DNA of 64,000 nucleotides, from positions 3,782,001-3,846,000 of the forward strand of contig NZ_CP109149.1 in assembly GCF_035920345.1 (NCBI RefSeq), written 5' to 3'. A program made the position numbers and the translations under genes. Numbering within the stretch: position 1 is the first letter of the stretch; each line of letters starts with the position of its first letter. Below, piece after piece: positions 42,543-52,311 of the stretch. The notes beneath the pieces were generated by a model. The model made no database searches. It had not been told where the DNA came from and worked only from the letters and a program-made list of their open reading frames with translations. The DNA is from Nocardia vinacea (GTDB lineage Bacteria; Actinomycetota; Actinomycetes; Mycobacteriales; Mycobacteriaceae).

Positions 42543-43775
42543 TCAGGTGACCGCGCCGTCGATCTTCAGCGCGATCAGCTCCTCCTCGGTGAGACCGATC
42601 TCGAGCAGGACCTCGTCGGTGTGTTCGGCGAATTGCGGTGCCCGCGTGAGAGTTACCGGCGTCTCGTCGAACTGGACCGGGTTGGCGACCAGTTCACGAT
42701 CGACGCCGTCGGCATCGACGACCGAGGCGATCAGATCGTTGGCACGCAGCGACGGATCCTGACCGACCTCCCACGCGTTCTGCACCGCCGCCCACTGCCC
42801 TTCCCCACTGCCGAGGATCTCGACCCACTCGGCGAACGGCCGCGCCGCGATGATCTCGGCGACGAGCTCGGCGGCCTGCGCCGCATTGGACATCAGCTTC
42901 TCGGTGTTGTCGAAGCGTTCGTCGGCGGCCAATTCCTCGCGACCTGCCAGCCTGCAGAACTCGGGCCAGTAGCGGCCGGGCTGCAGCATCGACAATTCGA
43001 GCCACCGCTGGTCCGAGGTGCGGTACGCCCCGATGAGCGGATTCGTGGCCGAACCGTGCCGCGGCGGCGAATTCACCGGCAGCGGACCACCGTTCATCAA
43101 TGCGAGATTGACCGTGAACTGCGTGGCCCAGGCGCCGACGCCGAGCAGCGAGACGTCCACCACGGACGGCTCCCCCGTCATCTTGCGCGAGTAGAGCGCG
43201 GCCGCGATACCACCGGCGATGGTCATGCCACCGATCGAATCGCCGTAGGCGCCCGCTGGCATTCGGGTCATCCGGTCGGCGCCGGGCGGGGTCACCCCGG
43301 CGGCGCTGCCGCCGCGCGCCCAGAATGCCGTGCTGTCGTAGCCGCCCTTGGTCGCCTCCGCGCCGCGCACACCGAAGCCACTGCCCCGCACGTAGATGAT
43401 GTCCGGATTGATCGCGCGCACGTCCTCGAGATCGATCCGCAGTTTCGCTCGCGCCTCCGGCAGGAAGTTTGTGAGGAATACGTCGCTGTTGCGGATCAAC
43501 TCCTCCAGCACCCGGCGCGCGGACGGCTTCTCCAGTGCGAGACCGACACTGCGTTTGCCTCGGTTCGGTCCCTCCATGATCGGGAAGAAGGACGACCCGG
43601 CACTGTTCGCCTCGTAACCGAGCACCCGGACCAGTCCGCGCTGGGCATCACCGCGTTCCGCGTGCTCGATCTTGATCACGTCGGCGCCCCAGTCCGCGAG
43701 CACCGCACCCGCCGCCGGGACGAAGGTGAATTGCGCGACCTCGAGTACGCGCACGCCCTGCATCGGTTTGTGCAT
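42543..43775 (-). CDS. Family III CoA-transferase (CaiB/BaiF)
   Basis: A 410-residue protein with the family fold: GVRVLEVAQFTFVPAAGAVLADWGADVIKIE, RGKRSVGL, DVFLTNFLPE, and AGAYGDSIGGMT, whose Asp is at the acyl-transferring position of formyl-CoA transferase. Unlike the racemase at 23583 it lacks the GHD-Y pattern, so CoA transfer is the better guess. Single gene; a GATACT -10 lies 37 bases before the ATG. It separates the P450 operon from the TetR gene. Confidence 0.87.
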   Translation of the reverse strand: MHKPMQGVRVLEVAQFTFVPAAGAVLADWGADVIKIEHAERGDAQRGLVRVLGYEANSAGSSFFPIMEGPNRGKRSVGLALEKPSARRVLEELIRNSDVFLTNFLPEARAKLRIDLEDVRAINPDIIYVRGSGFGVRGAEATKGGYDSTAFWARGGSAAGVTPPGADRMTRMPAGAYGDSIGGMTIAGGIAAALYSRKMTGEPSVVDVSLLGVGAWATQFTVNLALMNGGPLPVNSPPRHGSATNPLIGAYRTSDQRWLELSMLQPGRYWPEFCRLAGREELAADERFDNTEKLMSNAAQAAELVAEIIAARPFAEWVEILGSGEGQWAAVQNAWEVGQDPSLRANDLIASVVDADGVDRELVANPVQFDETPVTLTRAPQFAEHTDEVLLEIGLTEEELIALKIDGAVT

Positions 43776-43811
43776 CGAACCAGCTCCTCTTAGCGTCGGT
43801 ATTTGAAGAAG

Positions 43812-43817
43812 AGTATC
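43812..43817 (-). promoter_or_regulatory. -10 element of the CoA-transferase gene
   Basis: GATACT on the minus strand, within AAGAGTATCCGC on the + strand. TTGTGG lies 16 bases upstream as a -35 candidate. Member of the recurring AGTATACT family. Confidence 0.4.
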
Positions 43818-43851
43818 CGCTATTCAACGGACACCACAAGGTTGTGCAGGG

Positions 43852-44511
43852 TCAGACCGCATCGGTCACCCCTGGTTTCGGTGGCACGATCCAGGCCACG
43901 AGATGCTCGACATCCGCGGCCGTCGGCACCCGTTCGGTCCACAGGAACTGCTCCATGACGGCGAAGATCGCACAGGCTGCGACCAGGGCGTCGCGGTCCG
44001 GATCCGGGCTCCCACCCGCACCGAGCGGCACCGCGAGCAGTTCGGCAATGCGGCGGCGCAGTTCGACACCGCCGAAGGCCGATCGCCCATCACGGGAGGT
44101 ATTCCGCAGCACCGCCCGGGTCGTCGCGGCTACCTCGGGATCGGCCGCCTGCTTGAAAACCACCTGAACACAGGCCCTGATCTGGTCGACCGGGTCGGTG
44201 TGCCGAGCGCATCGGCGGCGGATATGGCCGAGCAACCGCCTGGCCCCGTCGTCGGCGATCGCGGCCATGAGATCGTCCTTGCTCCGGAATGCCCGGTAGA
44301 AGGCATCGTTGGAAACCCTTGCCCGGCGGACGATCTCGACGATTCGCGGATTCCCGCCCGGATCGGCCCGCATCAACTCCATGCCCGCGTCGAGCAGGCG
44401 GCGCACTTCATCCCGCGCGATCGCGTACCGATCTCCCGTACGCCGCCGCACCGCCCGGGCCACCAGGGATTCGCCGCCGACGGGGTCGTCCTCGACGTGT
44501 GGACTCGTCAT
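43852..44511 (-). CDS. TetR-family regulator, probably leaderless
   Basis: About 219 residues: TetR-type HTH in NPRIVEIVRRARVSNDAFYRAFRSKDDLM, then an all-helical ligand domain ending in WIVPPKPG. The ATG at 44511 is only seven bases from a TACACT -10 (44519-44524), so transcription should begin at or beside the start codon. It is divergent from the kinase-fold - acyl-CoA dehydrogenase - SDR operon and is its likely repressor. An in-frame ATG at 44544 lies upstream of the -10 and cannot be used from that promoter. Confidence 0.85.
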   Translation of the reverse strand: MTSPHVEDDPVGGESLVARAVRRRTGDRYAIARDEVRRLLDAGMELMRADPGGNPRIVEIVRRARVSNDAFYRAFRSKDDLMAAIADDGARRLLGHIRRRCARHTDPVDQIRACVQVVFKQAADPEVAATTRAVLRNTSRDGRSAFGGVELRRRIAELLAVPLGAGGSPDPDRDALVAACAIFAVMEQFLWTERVPTAADVEHLVAWIVPPKPGVTDAV

Positions 44512-44518
44512 GTAAAAG

Positions 44519-44526
44519 AGTGTACT
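44519..44526. promoter_or_regulatory. Overlapping divergent -10 elements
   Basis: AGTGTACT reads as TACACT on the minus strand (TetR gene) and TGTACT on the + strand (operon at 44596). Upstream TAAAAGAG and downstream GTTCGGATACCG resemble other members of the AGTATACT family. A repressor bound here would block both promoters. Confidence 0.45.
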
Positions 44527-44595
44527 GTTCGGATACCGATTCACCAGAATCGTTTTCTTGCACGGTGGTATGGCGTTCTGTCGAACGGAGTGGGC

Positions 44596-45615
44596 ATGGC
44601 CGATGGGTCACAGGTGGTAGGACCGAAAGTGGGTATTGCCGATCCCGCCGATATCGCGCATCGCGCGGCCGCGGCGATCGGCCGTCCATTGCACGACCTG
44701 ACGCAGCTGACCGGCGGTACCTCGAGCCTCACCTACTCGGCCGTGACCGACGAGCGGGTTCGCGTCGTAGTCAAGGTCGCCCCGCCGGGTCTCGAACCCG
44801 TCCGGAACCGGGATGTGCTGCGCCAAGCCCGCGCACTCACCGCACTCGCCGAGGTGCCCGATGTGGCCGTACCGAAGGTACTCGGTTCCGACGTCGGCGC
44901 ACCGCCGGAGATCCCGCCGCTGTTCGTCATGTCCTTCGCGGACGGCGAAGGTTACGAACCCCGCCATATCGCGCGCGAACGTCGCCCCGCTCCGAACGAG
45001 GTGCGCGCGCGGGCCGCGGCGGCCGCCCGTATGCTGGCGGCCCTGCACACCGTCGGGCCCGCCGAATTGGGCATCGACGAACCCGCGGTCGCCCTCGGCA
45101 CCGAGGTCGAGCGGTGGCAGCGGGCCTTCGCCACCTGCGCGCTCGAACCGGACGCGGAGCTCGACGAAGTCAAGTGCCGGACTCTGCTCACCGCAGCGAT
45201 TCCGAAGCCACTGCCGCCCGCGCTCCTGCACGGTGACTGGCGGCTGGGCAATATGCAGTGCGTCGGGACCGAGATCCGGGCGGTGATCGACTGGGAGATC
45301 TGGTCGGTCGGCGATCCGCGCCTGGACCTGGCGTGGCTGCGCCTGATGTCCGATCCCGCCCATCCGACGGCCGTCGCGCCCGTAGCCCCGACGCTCGAAC
45401 CCGACGAACTACTCGCCGCGTACGAGGCGGCGCGCGGCACACCGGTCGCGGACCTCGGCTGGTTCGACGCCCTGGTCCGCTACAAACAGGCTGCCGCATC
45501 CGCGCTGCTGGTCAAGAACGCTGAGCGCCGCGGCCAGGTCACCGAGCGGGTGGAACGGATGCGCCACGGCATCCCGCCATTGCTCACGGCCGCCCGCACC
45601 TACCTCACCCACTGA
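44596..45615 (+). CDS. APH-fold kinase, ACAD10/11- or LvaA-like
   Basis: A 339-residue aminoglycoside-phosphotransferase-fold protein: LTGGTSSLTYS glycine loop, VVKVAPPG (nucleotide Lys), catalytic HGDWRLGN and metal-binding VIDWEIWSVGDP. This is the subgroup fused to acyl-CoA dehydrogenases in ACAD10/11 and separate as LvaA in Pseudomonas, which phosphorylates the 4-hydroxyl of 4-hydroxyacyl-CoAs. The acyl-CoA dehydrogenase follows after 17 bases. It was historically mis-annotated as FadE36-like acyl-CoA dehydrogenase in mycobacteria. ATG 44596. Antibiotic resistance is not implied by the fold here. Confidence 0.87.
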   Translation: MADGSQVVGPKVGIADPADIAHRAAAAIGRPLHDLTQLTGGTSSLTYSAVTDERVRVVVKVAPPGLEPVRNRDVLRQARALTALAEVPDVAVPKVLGSDVGAPPEIPPLFVMSFADGEGYEPRHIARERRPAPNEVRARAAAAARMLAALHTVGPAELGIDEPAVALGTEVERWQRAFATCALEPDAELDEVKCRTLLTAAIPKPLPPALLHGDWRLGNMQCVGTEIRAVIDWEIWSVGDPRLDLAWLRLMSDPAHPTAVAPVAPTLEPDELLAAYEAARGTPVADLGWFDALVRYKQAAASALLVKNAERRGQVTERVERMRHGIPPLLTAARTYLTH

Positions 45616-45632
45616 TCCCTTTCGGAGGACCG

Positions 45633-46952
45633 ATGCTGGATTTCACGATCGAACCCGAATTCCAGGCCAAGCTGGACTGGGCCGCGGGGTTCGTGCGCAA
45701 GGAGGTCGAGCCGCTCGACCTGCTGTTCCCGCACGGCGGCGACCCGTACGACACCGGTAACGAAAAGGCCCGCGCGATCCTGCGGCCGTTGCAGCAGCAG
45801 GTCCGGGCGCAGGGCCTGTGGGCCTGTCACCTCGGACCCGAACTGGGCGGGCCGGGCTACGGTCAGGTCAAGCTCGCCTACCTCAACGAGATTCTGGGCC
45901 GGTCCTATTGGGCGCCAACGGTTTTCGGCACCGCCGCACCGGACACCGGTAATGCGGAGATCCTGGCCATGTTCGGCACCGAGGAGCAGAAGGCCCGCTA
46001 CCTGCAGCCGCTGCTCGACGGCGAGATCGTCTCCACCTTCTCGATGACCGAACCGCAGGCGGGCGCCGACCCCAAGGAGTTCGTGTGTCGCGCCTGGCGC
46101 GACGGGGACGAATGGGTGATCGACGGCGAGAAGTGGTTCTCCTCCAATGCCAGGTACGCGTCATTCCTCATCGTCATGGCCGTCACCGATCCGGACGCGC
46201 CGCCGCACGCCCGTATGTCGATGCTGATCGTGCCCGCCGAGACGCCCGGCATCGAGATCAAGCGCAATGTCGGCACCATGGATGAACGCGACGCCCTCGA
46301 CGAGGGCATCCACGGCTATATCCGCTACCACCAGGTCCGGGTCCCGCTCGACGCCATGCTCGGCGCACCCGGCGAGGGCTTCAAGGTCGCCCAGGCCCGC
46401 CTCGGCGGTGGCCGCGTCCACCACGCCATGCGCACCGTGGGCAAATGCACCCGTGCCTTCGACATGATGTGCGAGCGCGCGATCTCCCGCCGCACCCAAG
46501 GCACCCTGCTCGCCGATAAGCAGGCGGTACAGCAGTTCATCGCGGACTCCTGGATCGAATTGCAGCAGTACCGATTGCTGGTGCTGAACACCGCTTGGAT
46601 CATCGACACCCAGCCGCACGGCGCCGCCCGCACGCAGATCGCGATGTGCAAGGTCGCGATGGCGAAGGTGCTGCACGACATCATCCAGCGCGCGCTGCAC
46701 CTGCACGGCTCGCTCGGCACCACCAATGAACTGCCGCTGGCGAAGTGGTGGATGGCCGCCCCGAATCTCGCCCTGGCCGATGGCCCGACCGAGGTGCACC
46801 GCACCACGGTCGCCAAGCAGATGCTGAAGAAGTACCGGCCCGCCGAGGGACTGTTCCCCAGCGAACACATCCCACCGAAGCTCGAGGATGCGCGAAAGCG
46901 CTACGCGCACATCATCAATGACGACAGCCTCAGCGGCGGGGTGAACGCATGA
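45633..46952 (+). CDS. Acyl-CoA dehydrogenase, ACAD10/11- or LvaC-like
   Basis: A 439-residue acyl-CoA dehydrogenase-fold flavoprotein with features of the ACAD11 group: long N-terminus, SMTEPQAGADPKEF, EKWFSSNARYASF, LHGSLGTTNELPLAKWW and LADGPTEVHRTTVAKQ in place of the EGT motif. In ACAD10/11 and LvaC, this fold removes phosphate from 4-phosphoacyl-CoA to give a 2-enoyl-CoA. It lies between the kinase-fold gene and an SDR; GGAGG precedes the ATG and its stop overlaps the SDR start (ATGA). Confidence 0.9.
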   Translation: MLDFTIEPEFQAKLDWAAGFVRKEVEPLDLLFPHGGDPYDTGNEKARAILRPLQQQVRAQGLWACHLGPELGGPGYGQVKLAYLNEILGRSYWAPTVFGTAAPDTGNAEILAMFGTEEQKARYLQPLLDGEIVSTFSMTEPQAGADPKEFVCRAWRDGDEWVIDGEKWFSSNARYASFLIVMAVTDPDAPPHARMSMLIVPAETPGIEIKRNVGTMDERDALDEGIHGYIRYHQVRVPLDAMLGAPGEGFKVAQARLGGGRVHHAMRTVGKCTRAFDMMCERAISRRTQGTLLADKQAVQQFIADSWIELQQYRLLVLNTAWIIDTQPHGAARTQIAMCKVAMAKVLHDIIQRALHLHGSLGTTNELPLAKWWMAAPNLALADGPTEVHRTTVAKQMLKKYRPAEGLFPSEHIPPKLEDARKRYAHIINDDSLSGGVNA

Positions 46953-47695
46953 CGGCGGAACTGTTCGATCTGTCCGGCAAGGTCGCGCTGGTCACCGGCG
47001 GCAGCCGGGGCCTCGGCCTGGAAATGGTGCGCGCCTTCGCCGCCGCCGGCGCGGACGTGGTGATCACCAGCCGCAAGCTCGACGCCTGCGAGGTGGTCGC
47101 CAAGGAGGTCCGCGAACTGGGCAGGCGCGCACTGCCGTTCGCCGCGCATGTCGGCCACTGGGACGACCTCGGCCGACTCACCGACGCGGCCTACGAGGAG
47201 TTCGGCAAGGTCGACATCCTGGTCAACAATGCGGGTATGTCGCCGCTGGCGCCGTCCTCGGAGGAGACCAGCGAAGAGCTGTTCGACAAGGTGATCGGGG
47301 TCAATTTCAAGGGCCCGTTCCGGCTCGCGTCGCTGATCGGGCGGCGCATGGCCGACGGCGACGGCGGCTCGATCATCAATATCTCCTCCTCGGGAGCACT
47401 GCTGCCGCAACCACGATTCGGCCCTTACGCCGGAGCCAAGGCCGCCCTGAATGTGCTGACCACTGTCTTCGCCCAGGAATACGGTCCGAAGGTGCGGGTC
47501 AACACCATCTCGGCGGGGCCGTTCCTCACCGATATCTCCAAGGCCTGGGCGGAGGAGAAGCGACACATCACCCGTAGTGCGCTCGGCAGGCCGGGTAAGC
47601 CGGAGGAGATCATCAGCACCGCGCTGTATCTCGCCAGCGACGCCTCCAGCTACACCACCGACGCACTGATCCGGGTGGACGGCGGGTTGTACTGA
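46949..47695 (+). CDS. SDR, LvaD-position oxidoreductase
   Basis: A 248-residue SDR: TGGSRGLG, TSRKLDAC (basic end of beta-2, so NADP(H)), NNAG, Ser in NISSSGAL and YAGAK. The start overlaps the acyl-CoA dehydrogenase stop. In the Lva operon an SDR reduces a 4-keto acyl-CoA to the 4-hydroxy form before phosphorylation; this gene occupies the same place. Other roles, such as 3-hydroxyacyl-CoA oxidation after the kinase/dehydrogenase steps, are possible. Confidence 0.88.
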   Translation: MTAELFDLSGKVALVTGGSRGLGLEMVRAFAAAGADVVITSRKLDACEVVAKEVRELGRRALPFAAHVGHWDDLGRLTDAAYEEFGKVDILVNNAGMSPLAPSSEETSEELFDKVIGVNFKGPFRLASLIGRRMADGDGGSIINISSSGALLPQPRFGPYAGAKAALNVLTTVFAQEYGPKVRVNTISAGPFLTDISKAWAEEKRHITRSALGRPGKPEEIISTALYLASDASSYTTDALIRVDGGLY

Positions 47696-47774
47696 AGGCT
47701 GATCCGATTACCGGACAGCGCAATTGGCATTCTCAGTGGAGAATAATGTCGATCTTGGACCGAAAGGTGATCTC

Positions 47775-48370
47775 ATGCCATTGACCGAAATAGATGCGAA
47801 CACCGCGCTGGTCGTCGTCGACCTGCAGGATGCGGTGGTAGCGCTGCCGACCGCGCATTCCGCGAAGTCGATTGTCGAGCAGTCGATCCGGCTGGCCGAC
47901 GCGTTCCGGAAACGCGACCTCCCGGTCGTGATCGTGACAGCGGCCGGTGTCGCACCCGGCCGCACCGAGGCGAGCCGCGGTGGCGGGGCGGGCCGCCAGT
48001 CCGACAGTTCGGCCGCGAGCTCGGCGGCCGAGGCCGTCGCGCTGCTGTCCGAGTTGGGGCCGCGGCCGGGTGACCACACCGTGATAAAACGGGTCTGGGG
48101 CGCGTTCCACGACCCCGCGCTCGCGGCGTGGCTGCGCGAACACGACGTCACCCAGGTCGTGGTTACCGGTATCGCCACCAGTATGGGCGTCGAATCGACC
48201 GCGCGTGGCGCGCACGAGTACGGCTTCAACGTCACGATCGCCACCGACGCGGTTACCGATCTGGATCAGGAAGATCACGACTACGTGCTGCGCAGGGTGT
48301 TTCCCAAGATCGCCGAAACCGGTACCACCGACGAGATACTCGCCCTACTCGACAGGACCCCGATCAGCGC

Positions 48371-48374
<4 letters not shown>
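47775..48374 (+). CDS. Isochorismatase-fold hydrolase lacking the catalytic cysteine
   Basis: A 199-residue alpha/beta hydrolase: VVVDLQDAV with the catalytic Asp, VIKRVWGAF with the Lys, and [22 protein letters not shown]. In cysteine hydrolases the last block reads T-x-x-C-V; here Gly replaces Cys, as in true isochorismatases, so amidase activity by a Cys nucleophile is unlikely. ATG 47775 follows AAAGGTGATCTC; the upstream in-frame ATG at 47724 lacks a ribosome-binding site. Its stop overlaps the pgi start. Substrate unknown. Confidence 0.82.
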
Positions 48375-49963
<1,589 letters not shown>

Positions 49964-50001
49964 CCGCCGGATCCACCCGCACCGACCGCAATCGCCGCAG
50001 C

Positions 50002-50080
50002 CCGCCGAGTGCGCCGAGTGCGCCGAGTGCGCCGAGTGCGCCGAGTGCGCCGAGTGCGCCGAGTGCGCCGAGTGCGCCGA
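50002..50080. repeat. 9-bp minisatellite, about 8.8 copies
   Basis: GCGCCGAGT is repeated seven times perfectly (50011-50073), preceded by a one-mismatch copy (50002-50010) and followed by seven bases of another. It lies in the 262-base gap between pgi (49963) and the kinase-fold gene (50226), both of which converge on it. In frame it would encode SAP, ECA or HSA repeats but no credible gene contains it. No spacers, so not CRISPR. Confidence 0.93.
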
Positions 50081-50225
50081 CGGTATCGCTGCTGTTTCGT
50101 GGCTGTCGACCCGCATCGTGAACGCGGCGCCCGCGATGGTGCTCGACATCGACGTTCCGATGGTGTGAATCACCGCGTCCGAGCATCGGCGTGACCGATC
50201 CATATCGATGCTGTCTACATCGGTA

Positions 50226-51251
50226 TCAGCCCAACAGTTCCATCGCCTCGTGCAGCAGGACGGGCAGTGCGGGCAGCATGCGTTGGTGCATGTCGTTCCA
50301 CTGGCCGGATTTGCGGCCGCGTTTGATCAGCAATGCGGTTGCGGCGGACTCCTTGTATTTGGTGAGCGCCTCGAACCACGGTAGGTCCGGCAGTGCGGCA
50401 CCGCGCGCCTCCTGGTAGGCGTCGACCAGTTCGGCCTTGCTCGGCATCCCGGTCGGCTCATCGGAGACCGATGCCGGATGCGCGGCCTCGTCGGTGAAGA
50501 AGCTCAGCCAGCTCACGTCGATCCGGGGGTCGCCGAGGGACCAGATTTCCCAGTCGATGATCGAGGTGATGTGATCCGCTTCGCACAGTGTGTTGCCGAG
50601 CCGGTAGTCACCGTGGGTGAAGACCGGTGTCATGGCGGCGGGCACGGTGGCGTGCAGGCGGTCCGCGACCGCTTCGTAGCCGGTCCGCAGATCGTCCGAT
50701 ACGGTGGTGAAAGCCCTTGTCCAGCGGTCGATCTCAGCACCGAGGGTAACCACCGGCTCGGTCGCGAGCGCGGTGTGCTCTGGGTTCACTCGATGCAGAT
50801 CGGCGAGCATTCCGGCCGCGTCCAAGGCACGGGTCCGAACCTGGTCGGCCGGCACCGTGCCGCGCGGCACGAGCACCGGTTCGACACAGGTGCCGGGTAC
50901 CAGGTTCATGGCGACGAACGGCGGGACCGTCGGCGGTGCGCCCGCGTCGTGGAACAGAACCTTCGGCACGCGCACCCCGGGTCGATCCGCCAGCGCTTCC
51001 ATGATCCGGGCCTGGCGCAGTACATCTCGATTGCGGACCGGCGCCAGGCCCGGGGGCGACACCTTCAGCACGACGCGCTCGTATTCGGTTGGGGCACCGG
51101 ATAATTTGGCCACGTAGGTCAGGCTCGATGTCCCGCCGGTGAGTGGTTCGACACCAACTACAGTCGCACCGGGTACCCAGCCACTGACCGCGATCGCGGT
51201 GCGCGCGGTCAGCTGCCGCACCAACTCCGGACTATTCGCGACAATGTTCAT
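50226..51251 (-). CDS. APH-fold kinase, second copy
   Basis: A 341-residue kinase-fold protein similar throughout to the one at 44596: LTGGTSSLTYVA, VVLKVSPPGLAPVRNRDVLRQAR, THGDYRLGN and IIDWEIWSLGDPRID, with all catalytic residues. It should phosphorylate a hydroxyacyl-CoA or related alcohol. ATG 51251 has GGTGAG upstream; GTG 51257 is in frame. No ACAD10/11-type dehydrogenase is adjacent; upstream on the same strand are a crotonase, a ligase and an unknown protein. It may use the dehydrogenase at 45633 or another partner. Confidence 0.85.
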   Translation of the reverse strand: MNIVANSPELVRQLTARTAIAVSGWVPGATVVGVEPLTGGTSSLTYVAKLSGAPTEYERVVLKVSPPGLAPVRNRDVLRQARIMEALADRPGVRVPKVLFHDAGAPPTVPPFVAMNLVPGTCVEPVLVPRGTVPADQVRTRALDAAGMLADLHRVNPEHTALATEPVVTLGAEIDRWTRAFTTVSDDLRTGYEAVADRLHATVPAAMTPVFTHGDYRLGNTLCEADHITSIIDWEIWSLGDPRIDVSWLSFFTDEAAHPASVSDEPTGMPSKAELVDAYQEARGAALPDLPWFEALTKYKESAATALLIKRGRKSGQWNDMHQRMLPALPVLLHEAMELLG

Positions 51252-51513
51252 GCCCACTCACCCTTGTCATTTCGTCGGTACGATCGGCGGACCATATGTA
51301 CCGGTTCGCGTTTCAGCGACAGTGCTCACGACGACGTTGCTGCGCCTCCGGGCAATGCTCTGGGCGAGAAGGCGTTTCGCGCCCGAGGCCGGTGCGGCGG
51401 CGATCAGATCGCAGGTGCCCTCGGCACGGATGCGCGCATTCTGGTCATCTCGGCGGCACGATCGACCGTTCGTTTCCGCACTGCTCACTCCGGAACCGGG
51501 GCAAGCGATGTCC
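51252..51513. other. Intergenic region between kinase-fold and crotonase genes
   Basis: 262 bases. CGGTAC (51276-51281) and GTACCG (51298-51303) form an inverted repeat close to the kinase-fold start and may be a regulator site. I recognise no gene; a minus-strand frame with a crotonase-like run is too weak to call. Confidence 0.35.
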
Positions 51514-52311
51514 TCACGACTCACGCACCCGATCGCTTTGTACGCGCAACGCCTCGGCGGTCTGCGTGCGCTGCTCTCCGGTGAAGAATCCGTGGTGCCG
51601 TTCGCTTTCCACCGCGATGTAGTCCGCCAGCTCGGTGCGTTCGGCCAGTAGGAAATTCGCCTCGAGGGTCCGCAGGACGGCGGGCCTACGCGCCGCGAGT
51701 TCGCGCACCAAATCGGCGACCTCATGATCGAATTCGTCGTCGGGAAACACCCGGGAGACGAATCCGATGGCACGGACCTCGTCCGCGGTCAGCTTGCGCG
51801 GGAGGAAGCACAGGTCCCGCGCCGACGCCGCTCCGAGTGCCCGCGCCAATGTCCACGGCAGGCCGAGTTCACCGGACACACCGGCCTGCAGGAACGCCGT
51901 CGCGAATCGGGCACCTGCCGCGGCGACGCGCAGGTCGCATGCCGCGGCCCAGGCGAATCCCGGGCCCGCGCAGGCTCCGTTCACCGCGGCGAGGGTCAAC
52001 TGCGGCATCTCGTACAGCAGGGTCGCCGACTGATACACCTCGAGCGGCGGCAGCACGGCGGACCCGCCCGCCCCGGCGCGGTTCAGATCCGCACCGGGGC
52101 AGAACGTCGAACCGTTTCCGGTCAGCACCACCACGGCGAGCGCTTCGTCCCGGCTCAATTCGGTCAGCACGGAATGCATCTCGATGAGAAGCTCCGGAAT
52201 CACCGTGTTGCGTGCTTCCGGCCGATCGAAGCGCACCCACGCGACGGGCCCCTCGATCGTGACATCGAGGGTGCTCGACCCCGATACCGGTCCCGGTTGG
52301 TTGGTGCTCAC
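51514..52311 (-). CDS. Crotonase-family protein (enoyl-CoA hydratase-like)
   Basis: A 265-residue crotonase: WVRFDRPEARN, oxyanion-hole GSTFCPGADLNRAG and NGACAGPGFAWAAACDLRV. The Glu usually found after GG-x-C/E in hydratases is Ala here (GFAWAA), and the second acid region reads SGELGLPW, so it may be an isomerase, hydrolase or another crotonase reaction. GTG 52311 overlaps the ligase stop (GTGA). Third gene of the operon starting at 54141. Confidence 0.85.
   Translation of the reverse strand: MSTNQPGPVSGSSTLDVTIEGPVAWVRFDRPEARNTVIPELLIEMHSVLTELSRDEALAVVVLTGNGSTFCPGADLNRAGAGGSAVLPPLEVYQSATLLYEMPQLTLAAVNGACAGPGFAWAAACDLRVAAAGARFATAFLQAGVSGELGLPWTLARALGAASARDLCFLPRKLTADEVRAIGFVSRVFPDDEFDHEVADLVRELAARRPAVLRTLEANFLLAERTELADYIAVESERHHGFFTGEQRTQTAEALRVQSDRVRES

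Noticed and set aside
50002..50080. CRISPR array
   Set aside because: The 9-bp units are contiguous, with no spacers and no cas genes.
51267..51513. Crotonase remnant on the minus strand after the crotonase at 51514
   Set aside because: A frame with DLIAAAPASGAKRLLAQSI has a faint crotonase look, but the match is too short and ambiguous to call.
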